From Bradyrhizobium sacchari (GTDB taxonomy: Bacteria > Pseudomonadota > Alphaproteobacteria > Rhizobiales > Xanthobacteraceae), in the NCBI RefSeq assembly GCF_002068095.1, contig NZ_LWIG01000001.1, forward strand, positions 7,749-71,748: a stretch of DNA of 64,000 bases, written 5' to 3'. The position numbers and the translations under genes were made by a program. Below the pieces are notes generated by a model, which was not told the DNA's origin, made no database searches, and saw nothing but the letters and a program-made list of their open reading frames with translations. Below, piece by piece: positions 42,935-52,194 of this stretch; position 1 is the first letter of the stretch, and every line of letters begins with the position of its first letter.

Positions 42935-44185
42935 ATGAAAGTCACGATTCTAGGCGCAGGCGTTATCGGCGTCACAACCGCATATCAGCTTGCAAAGCTC
43001 GGGCACGAAGTCGTTGTTCTCGATAGGCAGTCGGGTCCTGCGCTGGAAACGAGTTTCGCGAACGCGGGGGAAGTTTCCTTTGGTTACTGTTCGCCGTGGG
43101 CTGCCCCGGGAATCCCCATGAAGGCCGTCAAGTGGATGCTCATGCGGCATGCGCCGTTGATCCTTCGTCCGAAGCTTGATGCAGCGATGCTGACTTGGCT
43201 TGGTCGCATGCTATCCAACTGCACGGCCGCGCGATATGCAGTCAACAAAGGACGGATGCTGCGCTTGGCGGACTACAGTCGCACGGCACTTGCCGAGCTG
43301 AGGAGAGAGATCTCGTTGAGCTATGACGAGCGCATGCAGGGAACCCTGCAGCTGTTCCGAACACAGCAACAGCTCGATGCGTCGGCAAAGGACGTGAAGG
43401 CTCTTGCGGCAGACGGCGTTCCTTTCGAGGTACTCGATCGCGATGGTTGTGTTCGGGCCGAACCCGCATTGCGCTACGTGCGCCACCGAATAGCCGGAGG
43501 ACTTTTGACCCCGAAAGACGAGACCGGCGACTGCTTCAAGTTCACTGATGCGCTGGAGCAAAAAGCCGCGGCGTTGGGCGTCGACTTCCGTTACGGACAA
43601 TTCATCAATGGACTGAACATCGAAGCTGGCCAGGTGCGTGGTGTGATCACCGATCACGGGACTATTCGGTCGGACGCGGTAGTTGTCGCGCTCGGAAGCT
43701 ATTCACCTCTTCTCCTCAAGAAGGTTGGCATCAAGCTGCCAGTCTACCCTGTTAAAGGGTACTCGCTGACAATTCCGATCGCTGACACCTCGCGCGCTCC
43801 CGAGTCGACAGTCATGGATGAAACGTACAAGATCGCTATTACCCGTCTCGGCGATCGAATTCGCGTCGGCGGAATGGCCGAGATCTCGGGCTATACCAAT
43901 GATCTCGTCGAAGCGCGTCGGCGCACCCTGGAGTACTCCGTGATGGATCTGTTCCCCGGTGGAGATCCCAAGACCGCCTCCTTCTGGTCAGGCCTGCGAC
44001 CGATGACTCCGGACGGCCCCCCAATCATCGGCCGGACCAAGATCAGGAATCTATTCTTGAACACCGGGCATGGCACTCTCGGTTGGACGATGAGCTGCGG
44101 TTCTTCTCGGGTCATAGCGGATCTTGTCTCGGGACGAAAACCCGACATCGAAACAGAGGATCTCGGCCTAGGGCGCTACGGATAG
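42935..44185 (+). CDS. dadA: D-amino acid dehydrogenase, small subunit type
   Basis: 416 aa. The FAD-binding Rossmann motif is [20 protein letters not shown] with [26 protein letters not shown] is typical of DadA, and the C-terminal [14 protein letters not shown] and [14 protein letters not shown] are typical of the DAO family. It oxidises D-alanine to pyruvate and ammonia at the membrane, completing the alr-dadA pathway 51 bases downstream of alr. Confidence 0.95.
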   Translation: MKVTILGAGVIGVTTAYQLAKLGHEVVVLDRQSGPALETSFANAGEVSFGYCSPWAAPGIPMKAVKWMLMRHAPLILRPKLDAAMLTWLGRMLSNCTAARYAVNKGRMLRLADYSRTALAELRREISLSYDERMQGTLQLFRTQQQLDASAKDVKALAADGVPFEVLDRDGCVRAEPALRYVRHRIAGGLLTPKDETGDCFKFTDALEQKAAALGVDFRYGQFINGLNIEAGQVRGVITDHGTIRSDAVVVALGSYSPLLLKKVGIKLPVYPVKGYSLTIPIADTSRAPESTVMDETYKIAITRLGDRIRVGGMAEISGYTNDLVEARRRTLEYSVMDLFPGGDPKTASFWSGLRPMTPDGPPIIGRTKIRNLFLNTGHGTLGWTMSCGSSRVIADLVSGRKPDIETEDLGLGRYG

Positions 44186-44520
44186 TTCTGCGGCAAAAGA
44201 GCCCTTTGGTTATCGGCTGCGCCATTCGCGGCCGGTCCGCATGCGGCCGAGCAATCCAGCGGGCCGTAACGTGAGTGAAGCCTGAGCACGCCTCGAAAGA
44301 GCGGAGCCTGCCTTCCGCTTCTACGTGCTGTACGACAAGACTGCCCAGTCGCTCCCAATCAGCGCCGGGCCCCTGCGTTCTCGATCATAAACCATCCAAC
44401 CAGCGCCTCCAATCCGAATGAGGAATCTGCTCGCTGACGGTGCCCCTTCGCTCACCACGGCCTCCTGCTCGCTTGCGCGTTTCGGAAAAGGCCCGCCAGC
44501 GCGAACCGGCAGGCCTGGGA
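44186..44520. other. Intergenic stretch, nothing recognised
   Basis: About 335 bases between dadA and the convergent small gene. No clear terminator or gene was seen. Confidence 0.45.
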
Positions 44521-44718
44521 TCAACGCCACATCGTCGGGGGATTCAAGGCTTTGCGGCCCACCTTTCTCAATGCATCGGTCGAAAGTTGTCCCTGTGCCG
44601 CGGCCTCAAGGATCTTCGATGCAACATGCGTTCGGGCGCCAACTTCGCTGACGGGAATTTTCTCGCAAACTTCTTCAAGGACGGCTCTAAGGAGGGCAGT
44701 CGTTTCCGCACTGAACAT
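44521..44718 (-). CDS. Small conserved protein, paralogue of 15255-15455
   Basis: 65 aa: TALLRAVLEEVCEKIPVSEV, GARTHVASKILEAAAQGQ and an ending PPTMWR. It aligns end to end with the 66-aa product at 15255-15455 with conserved core and length. This copy stands alone. The function is unknown. Confidence 0.75.
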   Translation of the reverse strand: MFSAETTALLRAVLEEVCEKIPVSEVGARTHVASKILEAAAQGQLSTDALRKVGRKALNPPTMWR

Positions 44719-45417
44719 GCACCAACCTCAAAAATATGAGACCGTATGAACGCTGTGGTATGTTCGCTCGGCAGCGCTCGCAAATGCATTCCCGTCTCGG
44801 CGCTGAAATCCCAGCTCATCCACGGTGGCATAGGTCCGTCAAAGTTTTGTGACAGAAGCCGACGTGAGAACACTTGCGATTCACGTGTGTTGTGCCGGAA
44901 CAAGGCATCGGGAAATTCGGCAGACCGGGGCTGACCGCACAGTTCACGTAGTGGTTTTAATCGGTTCATTTACCAGCTGGCCGCCGCCGCCAACTCATTC
45001 GCTACGGGCTTCATGGTCTTCAGCGCTTCAGCCGCCACAACTGCCTATCGCAAGGAATAAAGGGTTGCGTGTTAGCTTCAGGGTCTCGTTGGCTTGCGGA
45101 CCGAGCTGGCGGAGGGGCCCCGGCCTATGCCCCCAAGCACCCTGCGAGCCTGGGCTGTCGCTCAAAACAGTACGAGGTCAAATTCAGAGCTCCCAAAGAT
45201 GCCATCGCTAGGCCAAGGGCTCGTCCCGCGGAGGCCCAGCCGCGCATCGCGCCAATGCCAGGCCGGTCCAGCAGCTCATGGCTGCAACACAATCCGAGGC
45301 TCTTGCCGCCAAGCTTCCGGCGAACCGCCAGATATCACGCTCCTTTGGCTCTACGGCTGACTTATTCGTGCTAAGGGGTATCGGCTGTTAAGAGTTGGCT
45401 TAGTTGCGACATGATCA
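44719..45417. other. Intergenic stretch, nothing recognised
   Basis: About 700 bases. Several overlapping frames of 80-130 codons occur but none has family features. Presumably eroded sequence. Confidence 0.4.
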
Positions 45418-46158
45418 TTGGGGACCACAAGGACCCCAGCATGCAACTGCATCATGCCAATACCTTGGAAAGGATCGAGAGGGTCGCGGATCGAGACAAT
45501 GTGGCCCATCACTCTCGACCAAACAGATTTCTTGGCCTCCAATCGAGATGAGATCCAGTCGCTCATGGAGCCAAGAGGCCATTCAAATCGCACCGTCTGG
45601 CTCGTGGTGGCCGCATTGGCCGGGGGCTTCTGATTGGGATGGGCGGCGGCTTGGTACGGTCCTGCAACAATCTCGACTTTCAAGCCAAGGTAGAAACGGC
45701 TTTGCCGCCGGGTGCCGGACACAAAGTCAGGCTGCAAGGCCGAAAGCGCGCGAAAGCTAGCATCAGCATCAGGCTCGCGAACATCGCCTCTTTTAGGTCA
45801 ACCTTCCACGGTGAGCGCTTGCCTCGTTCCGAAGCGTTTGGCCAAAGCATCGAGTGAGGCGCAATGGGCGGAAGCTCAGAACCCAGCTTCTTCGGCTATC
45901 GACCCAGACGTGTCGGTAACAGGATCGCTCGGGTCTGCGGGGCCGCTCCTGTCAATCCCCGAGACAAGGCCGACGACTATTGAGGGTTGGGCTGTGCTTG
46001 ACGTTCGCGGCGGAAAGGCGGCGCTCGAAGGGCCAGATGGGGTTCGAATGGCCGCACAGGGAGACGTGGCCGCTGGCATCGGGCGGATCGACTCTATCGT
46101 GCGTTGGGGTAACCGCTGGATCGTTGCAACAGCTCGTGCATTGATCTCGACTCCGTAA
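45418..46158 (+). pseudogene. Membrane-anchored protein gene with two in-frame stops
   Basis: One frame runs through the whole stretch, interrupted only by TGA at 45631 and TAG at 45691. Before the first stop a membrane helix begins (NRTVWLVVAALAGGF), and it continues after it (LGWAAAWYGP), which implies the stop was once a sense codon such as TGG. The C-terminal domain (TIEGWAVLDVRGGKAALEGP, DVAAGIGRIDSIVRWGNRWI) resembles a domain of Bradyrhizobium hypothetical proteins. The start may be the TTG at 45418, ATG at 45454 or ATG at 45499. Confidence 0.6.
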
Positions 46159-46675
46159 GAGTGCTGGTTGCGACGAGAACCTCCATCCATTCGTGCCGTC
46201 TCTCACCGGGTTGGCCAATGACGTCCCGGTACGATATCGGGATTTTCGAAGGTCTTTTTCAAGGAAGGCCGGGAGCTCTTTCTCTCGATCGGCTATCTGG
46301 TCATCTCTCTGCTCTTGCATTTCTTTCCGGCCTATCTTTAGGGGCGGCCGCCCCGATCTCAGCTGAACGGCCAACCACTGTTACAGGGTTATGGCTCGAA
46401 TCATGAAACCAATACGGCGCGATGCAGCCGAGATTTGCATCGTGGTCGCGGCGGCCGTGAAAGATTGGAATTGAGCGCTGCGGAGGGCCGTTCTCTTGTT
46501 GAAATGCTCTGTACCGGAGCGCAAGATGAGCAAGCACCGAGTTTTAAGGGAATGCCGTAGAGCTTAGACGGGCTGTCGCGCGGTTCAGCTCACATGGGCG
46601 CCACATGGCGAATAGGCGTGAAGCCGCCACGATTATGAACTGAAGAGGCGAATCAAAAAAGCCTGCGCGACTTTG
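46159..46675. other. Intergenic stretch, nothing recognised
   Basis: About 515 bases downstream of both flanking genes (convergent). No gene or clear hairpin was seen. Confidence 0.4.
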
Positions 46676-47581
46676 TTACCCCAGCCGCTCGTTTGCTGGA
46701 ATCGCGGACCGAGACGAGGCATAGGCGCCTGAAATGAGCTTGTAACAACAACACGCCCTTTGCTCGAGGCACTTGTGTTCATTAATCTGCAAGACACCGC
46801 GCATCTTGCGGATCAGCCCTTGTTCTTCGAATCGGCTTAGGGTCTGCGTTACTCCAGCGCGACGGAGTCCCAAGACAGACGAAAGGTAGTCATGGGTAAC
46901 TGGCAGCACTCCAGCGTCAACAGCATCACTCGCCAAACAAAGCCAGCTCGCGAGCCTCTGTTCACGATTGTGACGAACCCCGCATAGTCCCGTCTGAACG
47001 CACTGAAATGTCAGCGCTTGAACGTACTCAAGGAGATGCTCTCGGATCTCAGGACGCTGCTTTATCAGCCGACGCAATTCCTCGACACGAATCCTGTGCG
47101 CGCTTCCGGGGAAGAGCACCACAGATTGATGCGTCGAAAGATGTCCTCCCCACAAAAACGAAGCACCGACCACACCTCGATATCCTATGACGGCTGTTTC
47201 AAGCATGCTTCCCGCCGCGACAACCCTTAGCGAAACGAGGCCCGACTCTATGAAATAGACGTGCTCGACATTCCTTTTCGACTCTTGCAGAATCATACGT
47301 TCTTTCAGGACGATCGGTTCAAGGCACTCCCCTATTGCCCCGAGGCCTTCCAGAGAAATTCTGGCCAGGATCGCATTTTTGACAAGGGGCCGCTTATTAG
47401 GACGCAAGCTATCGCGCCGATGAAGCATCGGCTGTTCGCCGCACACTCCCTTGAGAGCCACGTCTCCCGAGCTGTCCAGCGCTTCAAGGACGGGTGGCAC
47501 TCGATCAGTCATAGTAGGGTTCGTCTCATAGCGCGCGGAAACCTGCTGAAACAACCTGTCGACTGTAACATATTTTTCCAT
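46676..47581 (-). CDS. Crp/Fnr-family transcriptional regulator
   Basis: 301 aa from the ATG at 47581 (alternatives at 47512 and further in). A cyclic-nucleotide-binding-type domain (GECLEPIVLKERMILQESKR, VYFIESGLVSLRVVAAGSML, GGHLSTHQSVVLFPGSAHRI) is followed by the Crp-type HTH THDYLSSVLGLRRAGVTQTL, SRFEEQGLIRKMRG. There is no N-terminal Cys cluster of Fnr type. The protein is longer than usual at the N-terminus by about 50 residues, so a later start is possible. The targets are unknown. Confidence 0.87.
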   Translation of the reverse strand: MEKYVTVDRLFQQVSARYETNPTMTDRVPPVLEALDSSGDVALKGVCGEQPMLHRRDSLRPNKRPLVKNAILARISLEGLGAIGECLEPIVLKERMILQESKRNVEHVYFIESGLVSLRVVAAGSMLETAVIGYRGVVGASFLWGGHLSTHQSVVLFPGSAHRIRVEELRRLIKQRPEIREHLLEYVQALTFQCVQTGLCGVRHNREQRLASWLCLASDAVDAGVLPVTHDYLSSVLGLRRAGVTQTLSRFEEQGLIRKMRGVLQINEHKCLEQRACCCYKLISGAYASSRSAIPANERLG

Positions 47582-48102
47582 ATTGATTACTGCAATGGAC
47601 CGCGCGTTGAGGGTTAAATCCCGCGCTTAGATGCTTTCTTTGATGAATTTCAGCGCCGCGACCGGGGCGGCGGTGTGTTGGACTCCGCCGCGTGAGCCAA
47701 ACACACCGCCCTTAAGGCAACCACGCCTCTCAGAGAACATTTCGGATATCACGTGAGCGTTTAATCATGCTCCCTCTGTGCCGGAGCTCATTATTAGCCA
47801 CGCGAATCGGTTCTGATGCCCTCCAGACAATCAAGCAATCTTCCCTCAACAGTTCATGCCAGAGGGAGCACTGTTTGTCTTGCCGTTGGGGCCACGGCGA
47901 TGACTGGCTTATTGCCCGCGCATCGCGAAAAGGGGACATGCTCCGCGGATAAAGCTGGCTTCCTGCCTCATGCCTCCAAGTTTCCTCAATATGATTGGAA
48001 CCGATGCTCAGAATTAAGATCAATCTGTGATAAGTGTCAGTAGTCCCGGACTCCGGCGGTCCGCGGATTTTTTGATTAGATTTAGCTTCAGTGGGGTTTG
48101 GA
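47582..48102. other. Intergenic stretch between regulator and cupredoxin
   Basis: About 520 bases holding the promoters of two divergent genes. Short frames only. I saw no convincing Fnr box (TTGAT-N4-ATCAA). Confidence 0.45.
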
Positions 48103-48462
48103 ATGAGGGCAAGGTTGATACCTTCGCGCACAGGCACGTTCGGTTTTCGGATAACAGCCATAATAGTGGGAGGGCTCCTCGCCGGCGCCACTCTAGGGGC
48201 CACCCCCCATGTAATCTCGCAAAAAGATCGAGAATTCAGACCCAAGGAAATCATAATAAAGCGCGGCGAGACTCTACGGTTCGTCAATGACGATGGCGAG
48301 CTCTTGCATCACGCCTATTTGAGCTCAGATACTTTTGAATTCGATTCCGGCGATCAACAGCCGGGCAGCCAGTTCGACGTCGTCTTTTCTGTGGCTGGAG
48401 ATTACACCGTGTTGTGCGGCATTCATCCCAAGATGAAACTTGGCGTGCATGTCACCAAGTAG
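48103..48462 (+). CDS. Type I copper protein (amicyanin/pseudoazurin-like cupredoxin)
   Basis: 119 aa from the ATG at 48103. It has an N-terminal signal or anchor (ITAIIVGGLLAGATLG), then EIIIKRGETLRFVNDDGELL with HH at 69-70, and the copper loop CGIHPKM (Cys105, His108, Met111), a C-x2-H-x2-M spacing as in amicyanin. It is expected to be a periplasmic electron carrier. It faces a membrane protein gene and a di-haem peroxidase gene, suggesting a redox role such as electron delivery to the peroxidase. Confidence 0.87.
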   Translation: MRARLIPSRTGTFGFRITAIIVGGLLAGATLGATPHVISQKDREFRPKEIIIKRGETLRFVNDDGELLHHAYLSSDTFEFDSGDQQPGSQFDVVFSVAGDYTVLCGIHPKMKLGVHVTK

Positions 48463-48467
48463 CGCGC

Positions 48468-49529
48468 CTACAGAATTGAGGTATTGAAGGTCGCGGCGTG
48501 GCCAACATAGTAGGCGAAGAGCGTGACCGTCAGGGCCGCACATAGTCCGGCCGGGGCGAGCCAGGGAGCGCGATAGTCGGCCTCCCTCGGCTGGTGATCG
48601 GAAAGTATCGCGATCAGGACGACGATGATCGCCGAGTGCCCGATCACATCAAGCTTGCCGAATTCGAAGCACGCGCTGACGAACATTCCAAGCAGCATGG
48701 CGGCCGCAACGCGCCGGACCAGTGGCGTCCAAGCCAGGGCAAACGCGAGCGTGAATTCGACCATACCGGCGGCGCGCATATAGAACTCACTGTCGAATCC
48801 GAGCGTCATGCCGGGGTGCTCTATCAGAAGTGGGAAGCTCCATTCCGGGTAGGCCCACTTTTCCACCGAGGCCCACATCAACGTTACGGCGGTTGCGTAG
48901 CGAACGACATCGAGTGGAGGAATGCCGAACAGATCTTTCTGCAAGCCAGTGAGCGCGAGGTAGGCCGCAAGGCCCAGAAAGATCGGATAATCCGCCAGAT
49001 GAAACGTTCCGTAGTCTCGAACGGCGAGCCCGAACAGCACCGCGATTCCCGCCGCGGAAAGGGGCATCGTGCGGCGCCACAGCAGGCCTGCGGCGATGGC
49101 GAGCTGCAAAGGCCCAACCATCGGCGAAGTCGTTTTCAGTTCAGGGGTCAGCAAGATACCGCCCACCGCCCAAAGCGAGACGAAGAAAAATCCGCAGACA
49201 GCACGGATGATTTCCTCAGTATGTAGTCGCAATCCATCCGTGAAGCGGTTGAGGGACCGGGCCGTCAGCTCACCCAAAGACGTCCGCTCAACCAGGCAGC
49301 CGGAAAAAAAACAGAACAGGGCAAGACCCAAGAGCAGCTCAAAATCCTGGCACAGCACGTTTTCGAGGCTTCGGGGCTGGCCGGCAGCGTCATACGCACA
49401 GAACCACTTGACATGGGCACTGGCAGCTTGTGTCCCCAAGAACCAGAAAGAGAGCCCCACGACGTACTTTGCATAGAGGGAGCTTCCCCGGAATGCCGCA
49501 ATGGCATCCCGCGTCAGAGACCTGAACAT
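48468..49529 (-). CDS. Polytopic membrane protein of unknown function
   Basis: 353 aa with about nine to ten hydrophobic segments. Notable features are an N-terminal ASAHVKWFCAYDAAG loop with a Cys and a His, an ENVLCQDFELLLGL segment with a second Cys, and a DoxX-like C-terminal half (LMWASVEKWAYPEWSFPLL, MRAAGMVEFTLAFALAWTPL). Its stop is five bases from that of the cupredoxin. A redox or metal-linked membrane role is possible from context only. Confidence 0.7.
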   Translation of the reverse strand: MFRSLTRDAIAAFRGSSLYAKYVVGLSFWFLGTQAASAHVKWFCAYDAAGQPRSLENVLCQDFELLLGLALFCFFSGCLVERTSLGELTARSLNRFTDGLRLHTEEIIRAVCGFFFVSLWAVGGILLTPELKTTSPMVGPLQLAIAAGLLWRRTMPLSAAGIAVLFGLAVRDYGTFHLADYPIFLGLAAYLALTGLQKDLFGIPPLDVVRYATAVTLMWASVEKWAYPEWSFPLLIEHPGMTLGFDSEFYMRAAGMVEFTLAFALAWTPLVRRVAAAMLLGMFVSACFEFGKLDVIGHSAIIVVLIAILSDHQPREADYRAPWLAPAGLCAALTVTLFAYYVGHAATFNTSIL

Positions 49530-49771
49530 AAAGAACCACCCCTCTTAGAAAGCGCCCACCTTTAACGGTCGTTTAACTTAGCATAAATCTTAAGGATGTG
49601 ACGGCGCCTTCATCCAAAGGTTGTTCGCTGGGTTAATTGGGGGCACACGGACAAGAATTTCTGCGGCCAGACTATCGCAACTCCCGCTCAAATTTTACAG
49701 ATTTCGGCAACAGGCCTTCAATGCAAGCGTCGTACTGAATGTCAGACAAAAGTGAATGTCTGGAGTACTCT

Positions 49772-49933
49772 ATGTTCGGTACGTTTCGTACGAAGAGTGT
49801 GCCCGTGGTCTCGGCGCTGGCGCGCACCGCAAAGCGGCTCGCAGCATGCAGTGAAACACTAGAGACGTGGACGGGCGGTTTCCTCGTCCTTGTGTTTGGC
49901 TTGCTGGGAGCGGCATTGCCGCACCTTCCCTGA
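49772..49933 (+). CDS. Possible small membrane peptide
   Basis: 53 aa from the ATG at 49772 with GGAG six bases before it. It is basic at the N-terminus and ends in a hydrophobic helix (GGFLVLVFGLLGAALPHLP). No family is recognised; it may be non-coding. Confidence 0.35.
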   Translation: MFGTFRTKSVPVVSALARTAKRLAACSETLETWTGGFLVLVFGLLGAALPHLP

Positions 49934-49965
49934 AAGCCTTCCCGACCGCGCGATCGCGGCACCGG

Positions 49966-50988
49966 TCATCGCGCAAGCTTGGGAAAAGTAGTATCCGTCG
50001 AGGATGCGGTGAGCGTCTGGAGAAAAGCGATCAGGTCCGCCTTTTCGCTTTCCGTAAGAGAGAGAGGCTTTATTGAAGGCGAGAGGCTCGGACGGTCAAT
50101 CCCACCCCTATCATAGAGTTCGATGACCTCTTCCAGGGTTGCGACCGATCCATCATGCATGTAGGGCGCGCGCCGCGCGACATCGCGCAATGTCGGCGTC
50201 TTGAATGCGTACCGCAGCTTTTGTGACCTCGGAAACAGCCGACCGCGACCAAGGTCGTCGTTCTTTGCGACGCCAATATCGTGAAACGACCCGTCGGTAA
50301 AAGATGGTCCAGCGTGGCATTTCGAGCAATGGGCTTTGCCGTTGAAAATCTCAAAACCGCGCTTTGCTGGCGCGCTGATGGCGGTTTCGTCTCCCATGAT
50401 CCATCGGTCGAATGGCGCTTCCCCAGCGACGATGGTTCGTTCAAAAGTCGCCAATGCGGCTTCGATCCTAGGTCGCGTGATTGCACCGTCTCCGAATGCG
50501 GCTGCGAATGCATCCTTATAGGCCGGAATGGCGGAGAGGCGTGCGATCAATTCTGCTTCCGTCAAATTCATGTTCGCCCGACCTGTGATAGGCCCGAACG
50601 TAACAGCTTCGAGAGTCTTGAACTTGCCGTCCCACCCCAACAGTTCAGTGAACGCCACATCGATCAGGGTCGGCGCACGGAATGGCAGGCCCTTCGGATC
50701 CTCGCCGATCGCCCGCGCAAGGCCATCACCCCAGGAAAGCGACGGATTGTGGCACGTCGCGCAGGAACGGGCGCGGGACTTCGAGAGCAGTGGATCGAAA
50801 AACAGTCTTTCCCCGAGGGCAGCTTTCGGAATCGTGTAGGGATTGTGATTGGGAAACGGCACCGCCGCCGGCCGACGATAGCTGGCGCGCTCCACGGCTT
50901 CGGCTGGTGTTTCCGCCGCGGCCGAAGCAAAAGGCTGGCTCAGCGGGAAAAACGCCGCGAGCAAAGCCAAGCTGACCCAGACCCTCAT
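49966..50988 (-). CDS. Di-haem cytochrome c peroxidase (CcpA/MauG family)
   Basis: 340 aa from the ATG at 50988 with GAGGAG before it. A Sec signal peptide (MRVWVSLALLAAFFPLSQPF) is followed by two haem c sites: CATCH (residues 76-80) and CSKCH (221-225). It has the family segments FDPLLSKSRARSCATCH, DVAFTELLGWDGK and RGFEIFNGKAHCSKCH, then TPTLRDVARRAPYMHDGS. It reduces hydrogen peroxide in the periplasm using a small carrier such as the nearby cupredoxin (inference). Confidence 0.9.
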   Translation of the reverse strand: MRVWVSLALLAAFFPLSQPFASAAAETPAEAVERASYRRPAAVPFPNHNPYTIPKAALGERLFFDPLLSKSRARSCATCHNPSLSWGDGLARAIGEDPKGLPFRAPTLIDVAFTELLGWDGKFKTLEAVTFGPITGRANMNLTEAELIARLSAIPAYKDAFAAAFGDGAITRPRIEAALATFERTIVAGEAPFDRWIMGDETAISAPAKRGFEIFNGKAHCSKCHAGPSFTDGSFHDIGVAKNDDLGRGRLFPRSQKLRYAFKTPTLRDVARRAPYMHDGSVATLEEVIELYDRGGIDRPSLSPSIKPLSLTESEKADLIAFLQTLTASSTDTTFPKLAR

Positions 50989-51850
50989 CGGCTCCTCGAC
51001 GATATACTGGCTCCTATATGGCATCCCTGGTCAAAAAAGCTTTAATAGCAAGTATGCGACGCTGCCGATAAAGCGGAATTTGTTTCAGAAGATTCTTGCG
51101 CCTTCGTAACTGAGCGTTGCGACGAAGCGAGCGCTACAGCTTGGACACGCCAACGACTCCTGTAGATGATCCGTGTAACACCACGGAAGCCGCTAATCAC
51201 TTCGATAGTAGTTTCATGTCACAGCGCTCAACAACACGCTAGGCTGGGCTTGCGACGCGCTGATACCGCCGAGACTTATCTTCGCACCCAACCATCAGAG
51301 CCTCTGTAGCATCGTTCACTAGTATGCCGACGCACAACGCGGATCCGGAACGAGCCAACAGCAGCAGTTCATCGAGGCGGTTGACCCAGTACTCCGCTCG
51401 ACCATGCGGGGGTGGGCGCGTCATGCAGATCGACGCAGGGCCCAACATTGCTTGCAGGTCTATGCTCCCCGCCGAACTATGCCGAGCGAGTTTGTTTTCC
51501 CGAACGTTCACCGTGAGCGACCTGTAATCGCCTCGGCTTCTGCCTCCGCTCTCAATCGCAGGGGCAAGGATACGTCTGAAGACCGATCCTTGACCAAGCT
51601 TCGACCGCCCGGCCTTATTCGACGCGATACTTCTCTGCAAAAATCACGATCGCCAGCGCCGCCACCTGCACCGATTCCGGCTGCTAACTGGCCAACCGAG
51701 CGGTTCACCGCGACCTTGCAGAGTGTGCGCCCATTTGTACGTTCCGTACAAAGTTTTCGCGCCACACCAAGCCGACTCTCGGATGAGATTCTGCCGGCTT
51801 TAACAAATTGCCGCTAACTCCTGAGCGCTAGACTCAGAAGGACATGCACC
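50989..51850. other. Long intergenic stretch, nothing recognised
   Basis: About 860 bases upstream of the peroxidase and the Flp pilin genes. Frames up to ~137 codons occur on both strands without family features. Contains gtacgttccgtac at 51738-51750, a short imperfect palindrome similar to one near 49783. Confidence 0.4.
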
Positions 51851-52012
51851 GTGAAGATGCTAGTTCACTTTCTACGCGATGAGTCCGGGGCTACCGGCAT
51901 AGAATATGGGCTGATAGCGCCGGGTGTCTCGCTTGCTATCATCGCAGCTGTGAATGGACTAGGCACTAAACTGAGTACGAAATTCGCTTCGATCAGCAAC
52001 TCTCTGAGATAA
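51851..52012 (+). CDS. Flp/Fap-type IVb pilin, orphan
   Basis: 53 aa with a GTG start at 51851 (GAAGGA ribosome site) or an ATG two codons later. The sequence has the Flp layout: a short leader (MLVHFLRDESG), the prepilin processing region ATGIEYGLIA with the Glu-Tyr pair, a hydrophobic helix PGVSLAIIAAVNGLG, and a polar tail TKLSTKFASISNSLR. Usual members read ATAIEYGLIAAGIS; here a Gly and a Pro replace two alanines. No cpa/tad assembly genes are in the window. Terminator 7 bases downstream. Confidence 0.87.
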   Translation: MKMLVHFLRDESGATGIEYGLIAPGVSLAIIAAVNGLGTKLSTKFASISNSLR

Positions 52013-52018
52013 TCAAAC

Positions 52019-52043
52019 GCCGCCTTAGGTCGGCGGCTTTTTT
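52019..52043 (+). terminator. Rho-independent terminator of the Flp pilin gene
   Basis: The 6-bp stem gccgcc / ggcggc has a 7-base loop and is followed by six T residues. It starts 7 bases after the pilin stop. Confidence 0.85.
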
Positions 52044-52194
52044 CCCGCCGCATGTGCAAGAATGGCCCAGTAACAGGCGAGCGGCGGCCGCTTGGAGTTG
52101 GCAGAACTTAAGAAAAAGTATGGCGAGGGGCTGAACAGATCGTCTCGATGCGACTGCTCGGAAATTTCTACTTTTTTTTACGAAAGACACCTGG

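Noticed and set aside
47730-48287. 185-codon minus-strand frame across the cupredoxin start
   Set aside because: It overlaps a clear copper-protein gene and shows no protein family features.
49783-51750. Similar short palindromes (gtacgtttcgtac-like) near 49785 and 51740
   Set aside because: Short and AT/GC-balanced palindromes of this size occur by chance; the two are not identical and no gene pairing explains them.
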